NCBI GenBank assembly: GCA_007026445.1
Contig: VDMD01000012.1
Location: 620,001-684,000 of the forward strand
Length of the DNA stretch: 64,000 nt
Reading direction: 5' to 3'
From: Schizophyllum amplum
Lineage: Eukaryota > Basidiomycota > Agaricomycetes > Agaricales > Schizophyllaceae
Part shown: piece by piece, positions 1 to 11,756 of the stretch
Position numbering within the stretch: the stretch's first letter is position 1
Layout: each line of letters begins with the position of its first letter
The notes under the pieces: model-generated
What the model saw: only the letters and a program-made list of their open reading frames with translations
Databases searched by the model: none
Told to the model about the DNA's origin: nothing
Program-made: the position numbers and the translations under genes

Positions 1-2194
1 GTACTCAAGGACTTCCACCACCTTCTTCCGCTCTTCGTTCGCGTCATGCCGTTGGACTACAAGCGTGTTCTGGAAGAGGCGGCCGCTCGTGAGAAGGAGG
101 AGAAGATGCGTCAGAGCGTGATCGACCTCGTTCCCTCGCGTACCGCCAGCCAGGTCGACCTTGCTTCGGAGGGCCTTGAGGAGATTCTGCAGCCGAAGCT
201 GCAGATGACCCCGAGCCCCAAGCCCAAGCACGAGCCGTCGGTCGGAGACCTCGAGGACTCCCTTGTCGACGATGCCACGACAAAGCAGCGCATGCACAAG
301 CTCGACAAGACCCGCGGCTTCATGAAGTACAAGCGCCTGGTAGCCTACCGTCCCCGCGCAAGCGCGTCAAGGACTGGAAGGAGATCTCCACCCGCCTCAC
401 CGAGTCGGAGCTGAAGTATCAGTCCGCGCGGTGCATGGACTGCGGTGTCCCCTTCTGCCAGTCCGAGACGGGCTGCCCGATCTCGAACATCATCCCCAAG
501 TGGAACGATCTCGTTTTCAAGGGTCAATGGCAGGACGCACTCAACCGTCTACTCATGACCAACAACTTCCCTGAGTTCACGGGTCGTGTCTGCCCTGCTC
601 CTTGCGAGGGTGCGTGCGTGCTCGGTATAAACGAGCAGCCGGTGGGAATCAAGAGCATCGAGTGCGCGATCATCGACAAGGTGAGTTTATCTCGGTGTCT
701 ATCGCTTGCGCTTCGCTAACCCACGGTTAGGGTTTCGAGATGGGGTGGATGGCGCCAAGCCCGCCGTCGGTCCGCACCGGCAAGCGCGTCGCCGTCATCG
801 GCTCTGGTCCTGCTGGCCTCGCTTGTGCGGACCAGCTGAACAAGGCTGGGCACCTGGTCACCGTCTATGACCGTAACGATCGCATGGGTGGCCTGCTGAT
901 GTACGGCATCCCGAAGTGAGTAGTTGCCACAAATGTTCCCTTCTTCTTCCGCTGACGTATTAAATTATCCAGCATGAAGCTCGACAAGGGCATCGTGCAG
1001 CGCCGTGTTGACCTGATGGCCGCTGAGGGTGTCGTGAGTAACGTGAACACCTAGTGCATCCTTCGTCTCATCACTTTCACAGACTTTTGTCCCCAACGCC
1101 CACGTCGGCGTCAACGTCGATGCAGAGGAGCTGAGGTCCGAGTTTGACGCTGTTGCTGTCTGCACCGGTGCTACATGGCCTCGCGACCTCAAGATCCCCA
1201 ACCGCGAGGCGGACGGCATTCACTTCGCCATGGAGTTCTTGCAGCTGAACACCAAGGCTCTCCTCGACGACGAGCACCAGAACAGCAGCTACATCAACGC
1301 GAAGGGCAAGGACGTCATTGTCATCGGTGGTGGTGACACGGGCAACGACTGTATCGGTACGGCGATGAGGCATGGCGCGAAGAGTGTCACGAACTTCGAG
1401 CTGCTGCCTCGCCCGCCTGCAGAGCGTGGCCGTGACAACCCATGGCCGCAGTGGCCGAGGTTAGTTTTATGCCTTTGGGTCGTGGCCTTTTGAGCTGACA
1501 GCAACGTAGGATCTTCCGCACCGACTATGGTCACACCGAGGTTGCTTCTCACTTCGGCCGCGACCCTAGGGAATACTGCATCTCCACCAAGGACTTCGTC
1601 CTTAATGATGAGGGCAAGCTTGCCGGGCTTAACACCGGTGCGTTTTTTGTGACAGCTTCGTCCGTTGCGTTTACTGAATCATACCTGCAGTTCGTGTTGA
1701 GTGGACGAAGGATAGCGGTGGTCGCTGGAAGATGGAAGAGGTTCCGGGCTCCGAGAAGTTCTTCCCTGCCCAATTCGTCTTCCTCGCGCTTGGCTTCCTC
1801 GGTCCTCAGAACGAGGTCATCAAGGCGCTCGGCGTGAAGCAGGACGCGCGCTCCAACATCCAGACGGCTAACAAGGTATGGACCATTGTACTCACTGCCA
1901 GCGGCGACTGATTTCCTTTGCAGAAGTACAGCACCAACGTTGAGGGTGTCTTCGCCGCGGGTGACTGCCGGAGAGGCCAGTCGCTCATCGTCTGGGGTAT
2001 CAAGTAAGTCTTTTCAGCGTGGATGGGTAACAAGAGACTGACGCATGGACAGTGAGGGTCGCAGTGCCGCTGCCGAGATCGACTCGTACCTGGAGCACAA
2101 CACCCGTCTCCCCCTTGCCGGTAGCATCAAGACGCGTGTGTTTGTCCCCCCTCCCAGCCAGATCAGCTCGAGGGCTATTCCCGTCCAGGCTTGA
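1..2194 (+). CDS. GLT1: Glutamate synthase [NADH], C-terminal part (5' cut by window edge)
   Basis: This is the small-subunit-like, FAD/NAD-binding C-terminal third of fused NADH-GOGAT, which transfers the amide nitrogen of glutamine to 2-oxoglutarate. The frame is open from base 1. Visible signatures are the cysteine cluster [10 protein letters not shown], then CPAPCEGAC, a first dinucleotide fold [13 protein letters not shown] and a second one [12 protein letters not shown]. Introns by GT-AG and frame: 681-730, 916-972, 1034-1082, 1460-1509, 1638-1690, 1876-1923 and 2004-2052; the stop codon is 2192-2194. The frame breaks once at the C run 352-355: upstream reads [11 protein letters not shown], downstream [14 protein letters not shown]. 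One missing C restores the family sequence, so this is probably a sequence error. The gene is convergent with the next one, with 242 bp between stops. Confidence 0.96.
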
Positions 2195-2436
2195 TAGACT
2201 TCTCGTGTCTCTGTTTCTTCACCTTGTATTTCTAGTTTCCCTGCTGCTTTGCTTTACGTCGTTGCACTTTATCATCTGTTTGCGTGGTCCTATGGAGGCA
2301 TTATGTCGATCTACTCTACTGTATATGCTTGCCAATGTCATCCTTATGTCGTTTGTTGTATCGACAGGCGTGGATGTGTGATTACAGAGGAAGGTCGCAT
2401 CGACTTGGCATCGACATCGAAGACTGGGACACAGGT

Positions 2437-3777
2437 TCAAGGCATTGCTACGTCGCCCGAAGCGTCCTCATCTCCGAGGCCTGATAGAGGGGCAAGGTCG
2501 AGAGATGCAACAGCTGTCCTGATAGCTCTCTCCCATGCCTCTTCGATCTTGTAACCTCCGCCACGCATGATGCCTTCCCTGTCCCTTCTGACAGCTTCGC
2601 TCGCAATATCATCATACTCTCCATCCTTGAGGGCGAACATGTCCTCGTAAGCGTACCAGTCATCCTGTAGCGGGACATGGCGCATCTCCTTCACCGTCGT
2701 ATTATGCGCCGCGCGGTTGCGCAGCAGGCGCGCATTGATGCTCTGCATGGTCAAGGTGTTGGAAGACGCGGCGCGTGCGGAGGAGCGGCGAGCCGCCTCC
2801 TTCTTCTGTCGCGCGACGAGCTGGAGGGCGTCCTTGTCGGACGTCTCGAGCTTGTCTATGATAGCGCGCCGGTCGCGCTCCCGCTCCTCTCGCTCGAGCT
2901 CTTCTTCGCGGCGCAACTCGGAGGCCCGCTCGTCGCGCTCGCGGCGCTCGAAATCTTCCTGCTCCTTGAGGGCGTCTGCGTAGGCCTTTTCGCGCTGCTC
3001 GTTTAGCTCGATGAGCGCTTGATTCTCTGCGTGGTACACTTTGATGCGCGCTTCTGTCGTTTCTCTGTCGATATCGTTGATGAGGTTGAATGCTAAGAAG
3101 AGATGAGCGACCGAAGGCTGTTTTCATTTGTGGCACTTGCCGATGTCTTCCACTTCCTCTAGGTAGTCATTGTACGCGCGGAGATCAATGAAGTCCTCGC
3201 GTCGCTTATTAAATCTGAGATGATTGAGCCAAGGAATGCATAACCAAGTCTTGCTGAAGTACTTACTCTCGAGCTATTCGACGACGCACGGCGACTTCTT
3301 TTTCGACGCCCAAATCTTCAAAGGTCTGTGGTATAAATTGCAGTTTACGCGTCGTGAGGCCGCAAGTAGGGCATGCCGCCGGTCCCAAAGTGAAAAGTCG
3401 GTCAATGCAGGACTCGCACCTAGACAAGTATCAACCCAATAATTGGACGGCAATCGAACAAACGTACATTTTATCGTAACATTGCGAGCTGACCAGGAGG
3501 CGTAGTTTGGGATTCAGGTAACGGTCACTCTTGCATACCGGACATTGGTCGCTCTCGGACTGTTAATGCCAGAATCATACTGTGATTCAAAGTACGAAAG
3601 CGAGGCGGCACTCACTGAATATTCGCTTGTGCGGCCTGAAGGATCCTTAACGCCACCACCGAAGACGGTGGAGGACGTGCTTTGAATGGTTGGCGCGAGG
3701 CTCCGCGAGTTGTGCGAGTTCGTCTGGGCTCCGCCTTTGCGGATGGTCGTTCCCTTGATCCATTGGCGTGAAGACAT
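2437..3777 (-). CDS. TFB3: TFIIH/CAK assembly factor Tfb3 (MAT1), RING finger
   Basis: This is the RING subunit that tethers the Cdk7/Kin28 kinase module to the TFIIH core in transcription and repair. Exons on the minus strand: 3616-3777, 3468-3559, 3267-3419, 3141-3214 and 2437-3092. An N-terminal extension is followed by a C3HC4-type RING (CPVCKSD, then CYDKMCESC, then CPTCG), a MAT1 region (IPQTFEDLGVEKEVAVRRRI, then REDFIDLRAYNDYLEE) and a long charged coiled coil with many E/R/K repeats. The intron at 3093-3140 begins GCAAGT, so it is a GC-AG intron. The start at 3777 gives MSSRQWIKG; an in-frame ATG at 3810 would add 11 residues. No frameshift was seen in this gene. Confidence 0.93.
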
Positions 3778-4384
3778 GGTGGGCGCGTGTTGGAGGAGGC
3801 ACGGCTTCACCGGTCCGAATCTGAAAGCCCGTCGGCTCCCAGGGTCACCTGATGTAGTAACAGGAACTTGGCGCTGTCACTGTAACGATCATCACTCTTC
3901 CAGCTACCAGGACTAAGTCTGACAGACTGGCATTAGATCTCCAATGTTGCGCACGCAGCACGCTGAGAGGCTCTTCCGGGCCCGTTACTTTCTTGTCTGC
4001 AAAGCCTCATCTGCCTGCCGAAGGATTCGGACTGGCCAAAATTCTTTTACGGCAGGGCAGCTCGACATCATTAAAGTCCATCAACTTGCATGACAGCGAT
4101 GGAAGCGGCGCCGCTCTCCCTCCAACGTTGCTATTCAGTACTCAGCTCTTAGCCTGCACTGATTGCATGCAGATTGACAAATCCCTGTCAGACGACAGCC
4201 GCGAGGCTCGAGCGCTCAGGGATGTCCTTATTTATTGACCGCGCAGGTTCGACCCCAAAGTTCCCGCAACCTGAACTTGCACTGCGACCTCCTTGTCCTC
4301 TGATTTTTCTCCATCGCTTTATTGCCCCGGTGCGCCTGTTTTGCATGTCTGAGCATACATGTTGGCTAATCCTTTGCCTCAGAC
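3778..4384. other. Intergenic region between TFB3 start and F-box gene start
   Basis: About 600 bp between two divergently transcribed genes, so it should hold both promoters. I see no conserved coding frame and no clear TATA motif. Short ORFs here have no recognisable product. Confidence 0.6.
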
Positions 4385-5886
4385 ATGACATCTCCTACCG
4401 AGGATATCGAATCCTTACTCGCGGACGCCTTGACGTTCGCGAACACAGGCCTCATTCGCTCAGGAACCCTCCCCAGCTCCGAAGACAGCAGGCGCATCCT
4501 TTCCATAGTCGATACGCTGTCTAACGCGAAGGTCAACGACAGGAAGTCCGGCGTGAACTCTGCGCAAGCGGGTCGCCTCCAGGATGTCGTGGCCCTCTGC
4601 CGTGCAACTCTTGCACCCGTGCGGCGCATCCCCCGCGAGGTTCTCATCATATATTTGCACTGGCCCTCCCCGACGACTGGTACACCCTGACTGTCGAGGC
4701 GACGTTCAACGTCACGGGCGTGTGCTACGCCTGGCGCGAGGTCGCGCTCGACATCCCGCGATTCTGGACGAACATCTGCTTGACGCAGAGCAGCCGTACA
4801 CAAGCGCTGGCCGCTCGCCTCCAGCGATCGGCGGGCCAGCTCCTGAAGGTCACCATATTCTCTGGCGAGCGGCCTGGCTCGGACGAGAAAATCGTGCCGA
4901 ACCACGACGCTCTGCGTCTGGCGTTCTCGGAGTCGCAGCGGTGGTCCAGGCTCTCCTTGCAGGACTTTCACAAGTCGATGGCTGGCTTGGCTCCCCACTG
5001 GCCGCACGAGTTTCCCGAGCTGAAGGGGCTGCTGGTAGATTGCGGTCACGAGGTTCCCGAGTGTCTCAGACGCCTCGAGAGCGCGCCGCACTTATGGAGC
5101 TTCCAGCTCAAACTCAAGTCCACCCCAGAGCCCATCGTGCTCCCAACGGCGTGGCGCCTCATGAACCTCGACCTGAGCTCTTTCGCTGATGATGGATGTA
5201 ACTTGGCCCAGTTGCTGCGGCCCATCGCCGCGTGCGCGCCATACCTCATGCGCCTCGTCATCGAGGTCTACAAACTGGGCGAAGTCGAGGACCAGTTCAG
5301 CCCCATCCAGTTCCCTCAGCTGTCCTCCCTCGCGCTCACGAACGCCGCCTGCCACCTATGCCGCTGGACCGTCGCCCCGCACCTCACGCAGCTCCAGCTG
5401 CATGGCGGGACCCCGGGTGCGGGCGAGAACCCCAGCTATCTCGAATCGGCCCTCCTTCTCCTCTCCCGCTCTTACTACGCTGCCGGCAAAAGCGACCTAC
5501 AGGTGTTCGAGGTCGAGGACATGCGCCCGGTAGTGGAGGAAGCGATGGTGCTTTGCCTGCAATGGATGCCCTGCCTCCTCAGCCTCATCGTGGTCGAGGA
5601 TCATCGGGTCGAACAGGCCAGCAAGATTATCACGACGCCATTCCTACTCGCGATGATGCGCAGTCCCTATCTTGCGGACCCCAAAAATCTACTCCTGCCC
5701 ATGCTGGTGACGCTGGAGCTGAAGACCGGCGGTGTCGGGGCTCAGGGTGAAATTGCGGCGCTGATGAGGGCCGTGTTCATGTCGAGGAAGCAATACGTCG
5801 ACGAGAGCCGGAAGTTGCTGGAATTACAGCTGTTTGACACGGACGTGGACTGGCTGCCAGAGTACGTAGAAGACAGACATGCATAG
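4385..5886 (+). CDS. F-box domain protein with leucine-rich C-terminal region (frame broken once)
   Basis: Typical of the large Agaricomycete F-box family, presumed substrate adaptors of SCF ubiquitin ligases. The N-terminal part starts MTSPTEDIESLL and leads into the F-box-like stretch VRRIPREVLII. The continuing part reads FALALPDDW, then CYAWREVALDIPRFW, which is the usual basidiomycete F-box ending, followed by about 350 residues rich in leucine-containing LRR-like segments. The two parts lie in different frames and meet near 4645-4655, where one or two bases appear to be lost or gained. A 59-bp intron 4640-4698 would also restore the frame, but it would delete the conserved FALALPDD segment, so I favour an indel. 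The target is unknown. Confidence 0.8.
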
Positions 5887-5951
5887 TTTGCTATCTTCTT
5901 TTCTTGATCATTCTTACAATTGCTCCTTTCTGGCCAACGGCGCGTTTTTGC

Positions 5952-6747
5952 TTACAAAACACCCTTCGTACTAGGTACATCGGTCCCGCCTGTCTTCTCT
6001 ATTGCCTGTTTGATAGCCAATGCAAGCGCCTTGAAGGCGGACTCTGCGCTGTACGACTGTCAGTTGGATGGTAGCTGCTTCCAGACAGATATGCTCACCG
6101 GTGGTGATCGTTCTCGCCTCTGAGGACATCGATGTGCATCGTCGCACCCGAGCCATAGCGAACGAGTAGAAGATATGTGGCAACATCTCCGTAGAGAGGT
6201 CACCTATCTTTTCGCGCTTCATGCCCAGGTCGGTGAAACAGTACGGCCGTGCGCAGATGTCGATGACGGCGCGCGATAGGGCCTAACGCTGAGTGAGGGA
6301 TAAGCGGCATGAGTGTGACACGATACATACCTCGTCAAGGGGGGCAAAGCCAGTGCCGTATCTGCGAATCCCGCGCACTTCGCCAAGGGCCTGCTTGAAC
6401 GCAGTGCCTAGTGCGATGGCGCTGTCCTGTGCAGCGCGGTCGGTGCTTGCCTCGACCACTGCCGATTTTACTTATCTGCAGTATGATGGTCGTCGATCCA
6501 AATGTCCCCCTTGCACTTCATAGTCAGAGACATGCCGCTGTGCTTTGCCAACGCGGTGTACATCTGTGGGACATGAGCGGGCCATACTTTAGGGCCATGG
6601 GACGTGGCTGACATGGTCGAGGAAACCAATCCCTGTCGAGACGGAGATCTCTTGCGCTTTGGCGGAGCCGGGAGCGCAATCGAGGTCGATGGTGACCTCG
6701 ATCTCGGTTTCGCTGGTCTTTCGGGATACGGTAGCTTGGCGGGACAT
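5952..6747 (-). CDS. HIS3: Imidazoleglycerol-phosphate dehydratase (histidine biosynthesis)
   Basis: Dehydrates imidazole glycerol phosphate in histidine synthesis (EC 4.2.1.19). Exons on the minus strand: 6613-6747, about 6477-6563, 6331-6426, 6099-6282 and 5952-6048. The start reads [18 protein letters not shown]. Family signatures in order are [57 protein letters not shown] and AESAFKALA; the protein ends KGVL. Two defects are visible. One G is missing at the run 6147-6149 (minus sense), shifting the frame between SFAMA and the following [10 protein letters not shown]. The donor after the HHTA codons reads GATAAGT instead of a GT donor, so one or two bases are probably lost there too. The 278 bp to the MSS51 start form a divergent promoter. 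Confidence 0.93.
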
Positions 6748-7025
6748 GGTTGGTTCGAGTCAAGGATGGAAATTGCACCCGGAGGTATTCTGCTGACATT
6801 CGGCACCTGCCGAAGTTGAACTTGGGCGCAAGTGCCTTGTTCATCCGTCAACACAAGCGAACTGGTGGCATCCCTACTCGTTGTGCATTCCGTAAACGAC
6901 TCGATACGAGCGGATGATGAACCTGGCCCAGGACGACCCACGGAATTTGCCGGGCCTCGAAGAATGGGATTTCCGAATTGGGGCGCCATAAGTCGCTCGA
7001 TCGGGTCGGGGGCAAGCATCACTCC

Positions 7026-8731
7026 ATGCCTTCGCTGCTGATCACGGCGAGCGCGCGGCGTTCGCTCACGCTCGCCCCGCGCGTGCGCCCGCTCGTCGCC
7101 CGCCGACAGATATTCGGCCTCTTCAAGAAGAAGCCCGCACCGCTCAAAAGACCAGAACCGGTCCCGGTCCTCGCCCAGGACGACCTCTTCCACCCGCTCT
7201 CCAAGTCTCCGTTCCCCGATGTCCGCGCGCGCGGCGAGGCGATCAAGACGCTCGCGCCATGTCCGGTGTGCTTGGAGGAGCACAACCACGCCACGGAGCC
7301 TGTGCGGAGAGCAGCAAGCCCGCGTCGGTCGCGTTTGAGTGCCCGGATTGCGGCTGGCCGACGCACTGCTCGGAGGAGCACTGGAAGTCGGATCCGGAGC
7401 ATGTCAAGTACTGCTCCGCCTGAGGGATGCCAACGAGGACGAACACGACCTGCGCAGCCAGCGTCGCTTCCGCGAATTCGAGATGCCAGGTGCGTGGCGC
7501 CCGCTGACGACTCTGCGCGGCGGCTGACGGAACGTTCAGGACCCCAGGGCTACGAGGACGCGATCTCGTTCGCGAACTGGGACACGTTCTGGTACACGCG
7601 CGGCTTCTTTTCGATGGACAACGAGCGCTCACGCCGGCACGCGTCCAAAGTGCTTTCATACCCGATCACCGTGGGCAGCGTGCTGCATCCAGTACAGCAA
7701 CCTGACGCTCAACAACCAGCGGCTCACCCCAGAGGGATCGCGCTCCATGGCAGCTATCCGCTCGACACTGCACGTCCCCACGGCACGCCGGACACTCCAG
7801 AGCATGCTGCCGGGAAGCCTCAAGTGCGCGTCTTCATACTCGGTGCTCGTGGCGAGTCTCGCTCCCCGTGCACGTTTGGGAGCAGCTCACGATGCTCTAC
7901 CCCTCCTCAAATCTGCACATAATTTCATCGGCCCTCAAGTTGCACTGCCGAAGGGCTTTGGCAAGAAGAAGGTAGACCAGGCGTCTCCATCTCAGTCGTC
8001 CGCATCTGCGCCCCCTCCTCCTCGGCATCCGCGTCCGCGTCTGCGCAAGCTCCAGAGCCAGCCCTCCGAAACGACTTCAGACTCCACCGCCGTGACGGAG
8101 GCCGATGAAGAGCTTGAGGAGGATAAGCCTATCTACTCGCCGAACGTGTACATGCCCAAGACGCCCAAGCCGATCCCGGCGCAGCCCTACACGCGCAACG
8201 CCATTGCCAAGTACGGCGCGCCCTCGTACACCACGCCCTTCACGCACGCGCTCACCGTCACGGGCATTCGTTCCAACTACACCGTGACTTGCACAACGAG
8301 CACTTTGCGGACACGCTCGATCCGTACAGCGACGTCTTCTTCCTCTTCTCGCCCGGGCTCGGCTTCCCCTCGCCAACGTCGCCCGCCGCCCCCGGCGCGC
8401 ACTCCAAGGTCCTGCAGATCAACTCGGAGAACGAGTGGGGATCGGTGCTGCCCACGCTGCTCGAGACCAAGTGCCCGATCTTCGTGACGGGTTCTCCCCG
8501 ACGGACCTCGAGCGCGACGTGCGCGCGCTGGCTACGAGCGAGATCGCGAACGACTTTGACTGGATTCTGACGCCCGGGCCGAACGAGTTCGCGAGCCTGC
8601 GGTGGGAGGTGGCGGACTTTGACCCGAGGGTGATGATCAAGTTGAACTACGGTATCTGGGGCATCCGCGGGAAGACGAGGGAGGTGCAGGAGCGGAGCAG
8701 CATATTCGACACGTTTGCGCCCCGGGTGTAG
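7026..8731 (+). CDS. MSS51: Mitochondrial translational activator Mss51 (MYND-like zinc finger), heavily frame-broken
   Basis: Mss51 activates COX1 mRNA translation in mitochondria. The start MPSLLITASARRS is basic and fits a targeting peptide. Recognisable pieces in order: APCPVCLEEH, AFECPDCGWPTHCSEEHWK (zinc finger), ANEDEHDLRSQRRF, GYEDAISFANWDTFWYTRGF, SYPITVGSVLH, QVRVFILGARGES, FIGPQVALP, NEHFADTLDPYSDVFFLFSP and SENEWGSVLPTLLETKCPIF. A single intron lies at 7500-7549. These pieces lie in all three frames. Single-base shifts occur near 7305, 7416, 7690, 7783, 7863, 7924, 8289 and 8490, nearly all one base missing from a G, C or T run. Conserved residues persist on both sides of every break, so sequencing error is more likely than a real pseudogene. 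Confidence 0.88.
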
Positions 8732-9016
8732 GGCATCTACGTAGCACGCACTGGTCTGTAAAGGCTGTCACTATTCATCCCCTCTCAACTGTCCTGCTTT
8801 GTGGTGTAGTCGCGGGTTCTCAGACGGTCAGTAAATGTCTTGAATGCTGCTGAGTGTCGGCCCACCACAAAGGGCGCTTGGCGTGACTTAGTGTAACACA
8901 ACCGCGCTCGGCGTCACGCCCATACTGCCTTCTCGACCTTACGCAGTGCTGGCACAGGCTTGCCGTACACCCCGTCCTCCTCCTTACCCTCCCCTTAACG
9001 TCCCTCCCCCGCAAAC

Positions 9017-9834
9017 ATGGCCCCCAAAGGATGGTTCAACCTCGAGTCGGCAGGCGCCGCCATTCCAGAAACGCAATTCTTTGAGGGCGACTCCGCGTTC
9101 AAATTCCTCGGGCTCTCACGCACGACGCGCTTATATGGCTTCGCCGCCTGGTGCGTCGCCTTGGGTATATCAGCCGCAGTGACGGCGGCTGACATCTCGC
9201 GTACCTTTCAGCTTTACTGTCGGCTTCGTGTTGAGTCTGCTGGGGACCATATTGTTGTTCCTACCCGGGCAGCTGGGATCTTTCGCTGGTCCGTGTGCTA
9301 TGTGTCCTTATCTCCCACCTGTGGCTCACGGAACTCTAGCGCTCTACGTTCTCGGGACTGTAGTATCATTAATTGGGACTGGTTTCTTGATTGGGGTGCG
9401 TGTGCGGCGCTTATGGGCTTGGCTCATCTGGCTGAACAACTATTGAACACAGTTCTTCAACCAACTCAAGCTGGTGCGTGGATTGGCTCTGGAAGCAGGC
9501 ACCCATCTGAACACCATCCTCCCCTGCAGATGTTCAAGCCTGTACGCGTACTCGCCACCCTCATCTTCCTGGCCTCCATAGTCCTCGTCTTCATCGCGGC
9601 CTTTGTTCTCAGCAGCGATGTGAGTGTATGCGCGCCCTTTCGATCACGTTCCGTTAACCTCCCTCCGCCCAGATCTTGAGCATCAGTGCGTGTTGCAGGC
9701 CATGTTCCGCCCCACCACAACTCACTTCCCATTCAAGTCTTTGTCATCGTCGAGTACCTCGCGTATACCTGGTACACGCTCTCGTACATCCCGTACGCCG
9801 CAGCGCTATAACGAAGGCGGTCGGCATGAGCTAG
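9017..9834 (+). CDS. SFT2: SFT2-family vesicle transport membrane protein
   Basis: A small Golgi tetraspanning protein implicated in endosome-Golgi vesicle fusion. The N-terminal part is FNLESAG, then FFEGDSAFKFLGLSRTTRL. It is followed by four hydrophobic helices, including TVGFVLSLLGTILLFL, LYVLGTVVSLIGTGFLIG and VLATLIFLASIVLVFIAAFV, then VIVEYLAYTWYTLSYIPYA. Exons: 9017-9150, 9212-9288, 9340-9395, 9453-9473, 9530-9619, 9673-9685 (13 nt) and from 9738. The frame as read stops at 9809-9811. One missing C near 9798 would instead give the family-like ending with AVGMS and a stop at 9832-9834. The start ATG follows an AAAC context. Confidence 0.88.
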
Positions 9835-9985
9835 GCCATCTTCACGCTGTTCGGACTAACGCATGGGATAAGTTTGTACATATATTGCTTGTGTGGTAGT
9901 AATACATTGCGGCGGCTATGCAGTGACGATGATTTACAGGGACCTACATGCCTATTTCAGCGGCGAATTTACTAGTCGGAAGCGC

Positions 9986-11024
9986 TCACCCTTTGAACGT
10001 GTTCTTGCCATTGCGGAGGGCGTCCATGACGGCGGTGGTGTCCCCAGAGGCGGCGCCGGATGCCTTCCTACGATATGTTAGCAATCATGGCGGGCTACAG
10101 ATAAAAGTGCGTACTTGACTATCTCGTCCCCAAGCGCATGAACACGTTCCATTCCTTCTCGTCCCCGATGGTGGTCTGGCCGGTCGTGAGCTTGTTCTCC
10201 TTGGCGAGCGCAACTAGCCTAGCAACGCTGGAGCCTTCGGGGTCGATGTTCTTGGCGAAGGCAGCGTTGCCGGCGGTGTACTCGTGGCCGTTGTAGACGA
10301 CAGTCTTGTCAGGAAGTGTGCCAAGGTAACTGAGTGCAGCGTGCATCTCGTCCGCGGTGCCCTCGAAGAAGCGCCCACATCCACCAACGAAAAGCGTGTC
10401 ACCTGTGAAGACACCGCCGGGATGCGCGCCGGTCTTGTCAGTAATGTAGTAGCAGATGGAGTCCTGAGTATGGCAAGGGGTGGCAAGGCACCTGAATTGG
10501 GGGTCAGATGCAGAAGTATGGGAACTTGGAAGGAGGATGGACTCACTTGACGTGCGTGTTCTCTCCGATAGTGAACTCTTCCTTGTCCTTCACGATCTTG
10601 GTGACAGCAGAGACTTGCTCACTCCCGCCATAGATGGTGACGCCAGGATACGTGGATGCCTGTGTATTGTTACCCTCACTGCCGCGTATCAGCGCAAAGT
10701 CACCTACGAATGTCTGCAACCCGTCAGTGTTCCTCTTCACAGTACAAGCGCCGCACTCACCTTGTTTCCTCCTGCGTGATCGTAGTGGTGGTGCGTCGTG
10801 ATCGCTGCTACAATCTCGACTCCCATGCCCTGCGCGGCGGCAGCGACCTTGGTAACATCGTACGGGTCGACAGCCGCGGCCTTCTTGGAGGGCTCGTCGA
10901 TGAGCAGATACGCGTAATTGTCGTCGCGGACGGGGACGGCAACGACCTTCATCTTGCGAGCGGCTGAGGAGGTGAAAGTGCGGTGCGACGTCCAATTGCG
11001 CGCTCGTATCGCGGTGCGAAGCAT
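9986..11024 (-). CDS. GLO2: Hydroxyacylglutathione hydrolase (glyoxalase II)
   Basis: Hydrolyses S-lactoylglutathione to D-lactate and glutathione, the second step of methylglyoxal detoxification. Exons on the minus strand: 10761-11024, 10547-10713, 10115-10491 and 9986-10067. The metallo-beta-lactamase metal site is visible as THHHYDHAGG, then TPCHTQDSICYY, GGVFTGDTLFVGGCGRF and YNGHEYTAGNAAF. The N-terminus MLRTAIRARNWTSHRTFTSS is basic and hydroxylated and could direct import into mitochondria. An in-frame ATG at 10952 (MKVVAVPV) would give a cytosolic form. One G is missing in the run 10128-10131, between FMRLG and the following DEIV; the protein then ends NGKNTFKG. Confidence 0.94.
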
Positions 11025-11756
11025 TGGCAACGGCTGACTGTCGCTGACGCGCCGCGCCGCAGCTTAACGGCCCGCTCGGGACGACATCCGGCACCCGATC
11101 ACGTGCTTCAGCCTTCAGGGCGTTCCAACTTTATGGCCGCTGGATGTTGCCAGGCCGACCCGGTCAACTGTCAAGGTTTCCAGGGCGCGGATTTCCGGAA
11201 CAACAACGGAGGATGGGTGCTCAATGACATGGACCTGATCATCCTGGGCCTGCCTTCATACTTTCATCACCTTTCCGTTTATTTTGCTTCGCGCTGTGCT
11301 TGCCCGCCAGGAGTGGGACCCGTCGTTGCGGCGCGCTTCCTCTCTTTATAACGGCGCTTTTGGCTCTTGTCACTGGCAGTCTGTGTCCTCAAAGGACTAT
11401 TTGAGGACGATTCCTCCGCTCTTTACTTATATAGCTCATGCATTCCGTTACCGGACGTAAACGGGTGCTGGGCAGGCCCGCATCGGCTGCAAACGGATAT
11501 TTGGTGCGTACGCATATACTGTGCACCTTGAAGTACGCAAAACTGACGCGTAGCATAGGCAAGACGGCGCCACGTCGATGGGGACGGCTGTGGAAGTCGT
11601 GAAGGTCATAACGACGACGACGACGACGATGGGAGTGATTCCGACGACGGCTCCGACGAAGACGACGATGCCAGAACACCCTCGGCTGACTATGGTGGTA
11701 TGTATCTCGCCTATATCACTTGCTAAGTCCGCTGGAAGCTCATCATCGCATACCAG
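11025..11756. other. Divergent promoter region, with possible 5' exon(s) of the mucin-like gene
   Basis: The region separates the GLO2 start from the certain exon of the mucin-like gene. A possible upstream exon ends at 11697, before GTATGT, with an acceptor at 11756. In the joining frame it encodes an acidic run (seven consecutive D codons near 11606-11630). I could not find a convincing signal peptide or start codon, so the gene's 5' end stays open. A TATATAG sequence lies near 11431. Confidence 0.45.

Noticed and set aside
6757..6762. Gcn4/Cpc1 half-site TGACTC just upstream of HIS3
   Set aside because: It lies only about 10 bp from the start codon, probably in the transcribed leader, and is a single half-site that is common by chance.
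7026..8731. MSS51 as a true pseudogene
   Set aside because: Breaks are nearly all one-base homopolymer losses, with conserved sequence kept on both sides, and neighbouring essential genes show the same error type.
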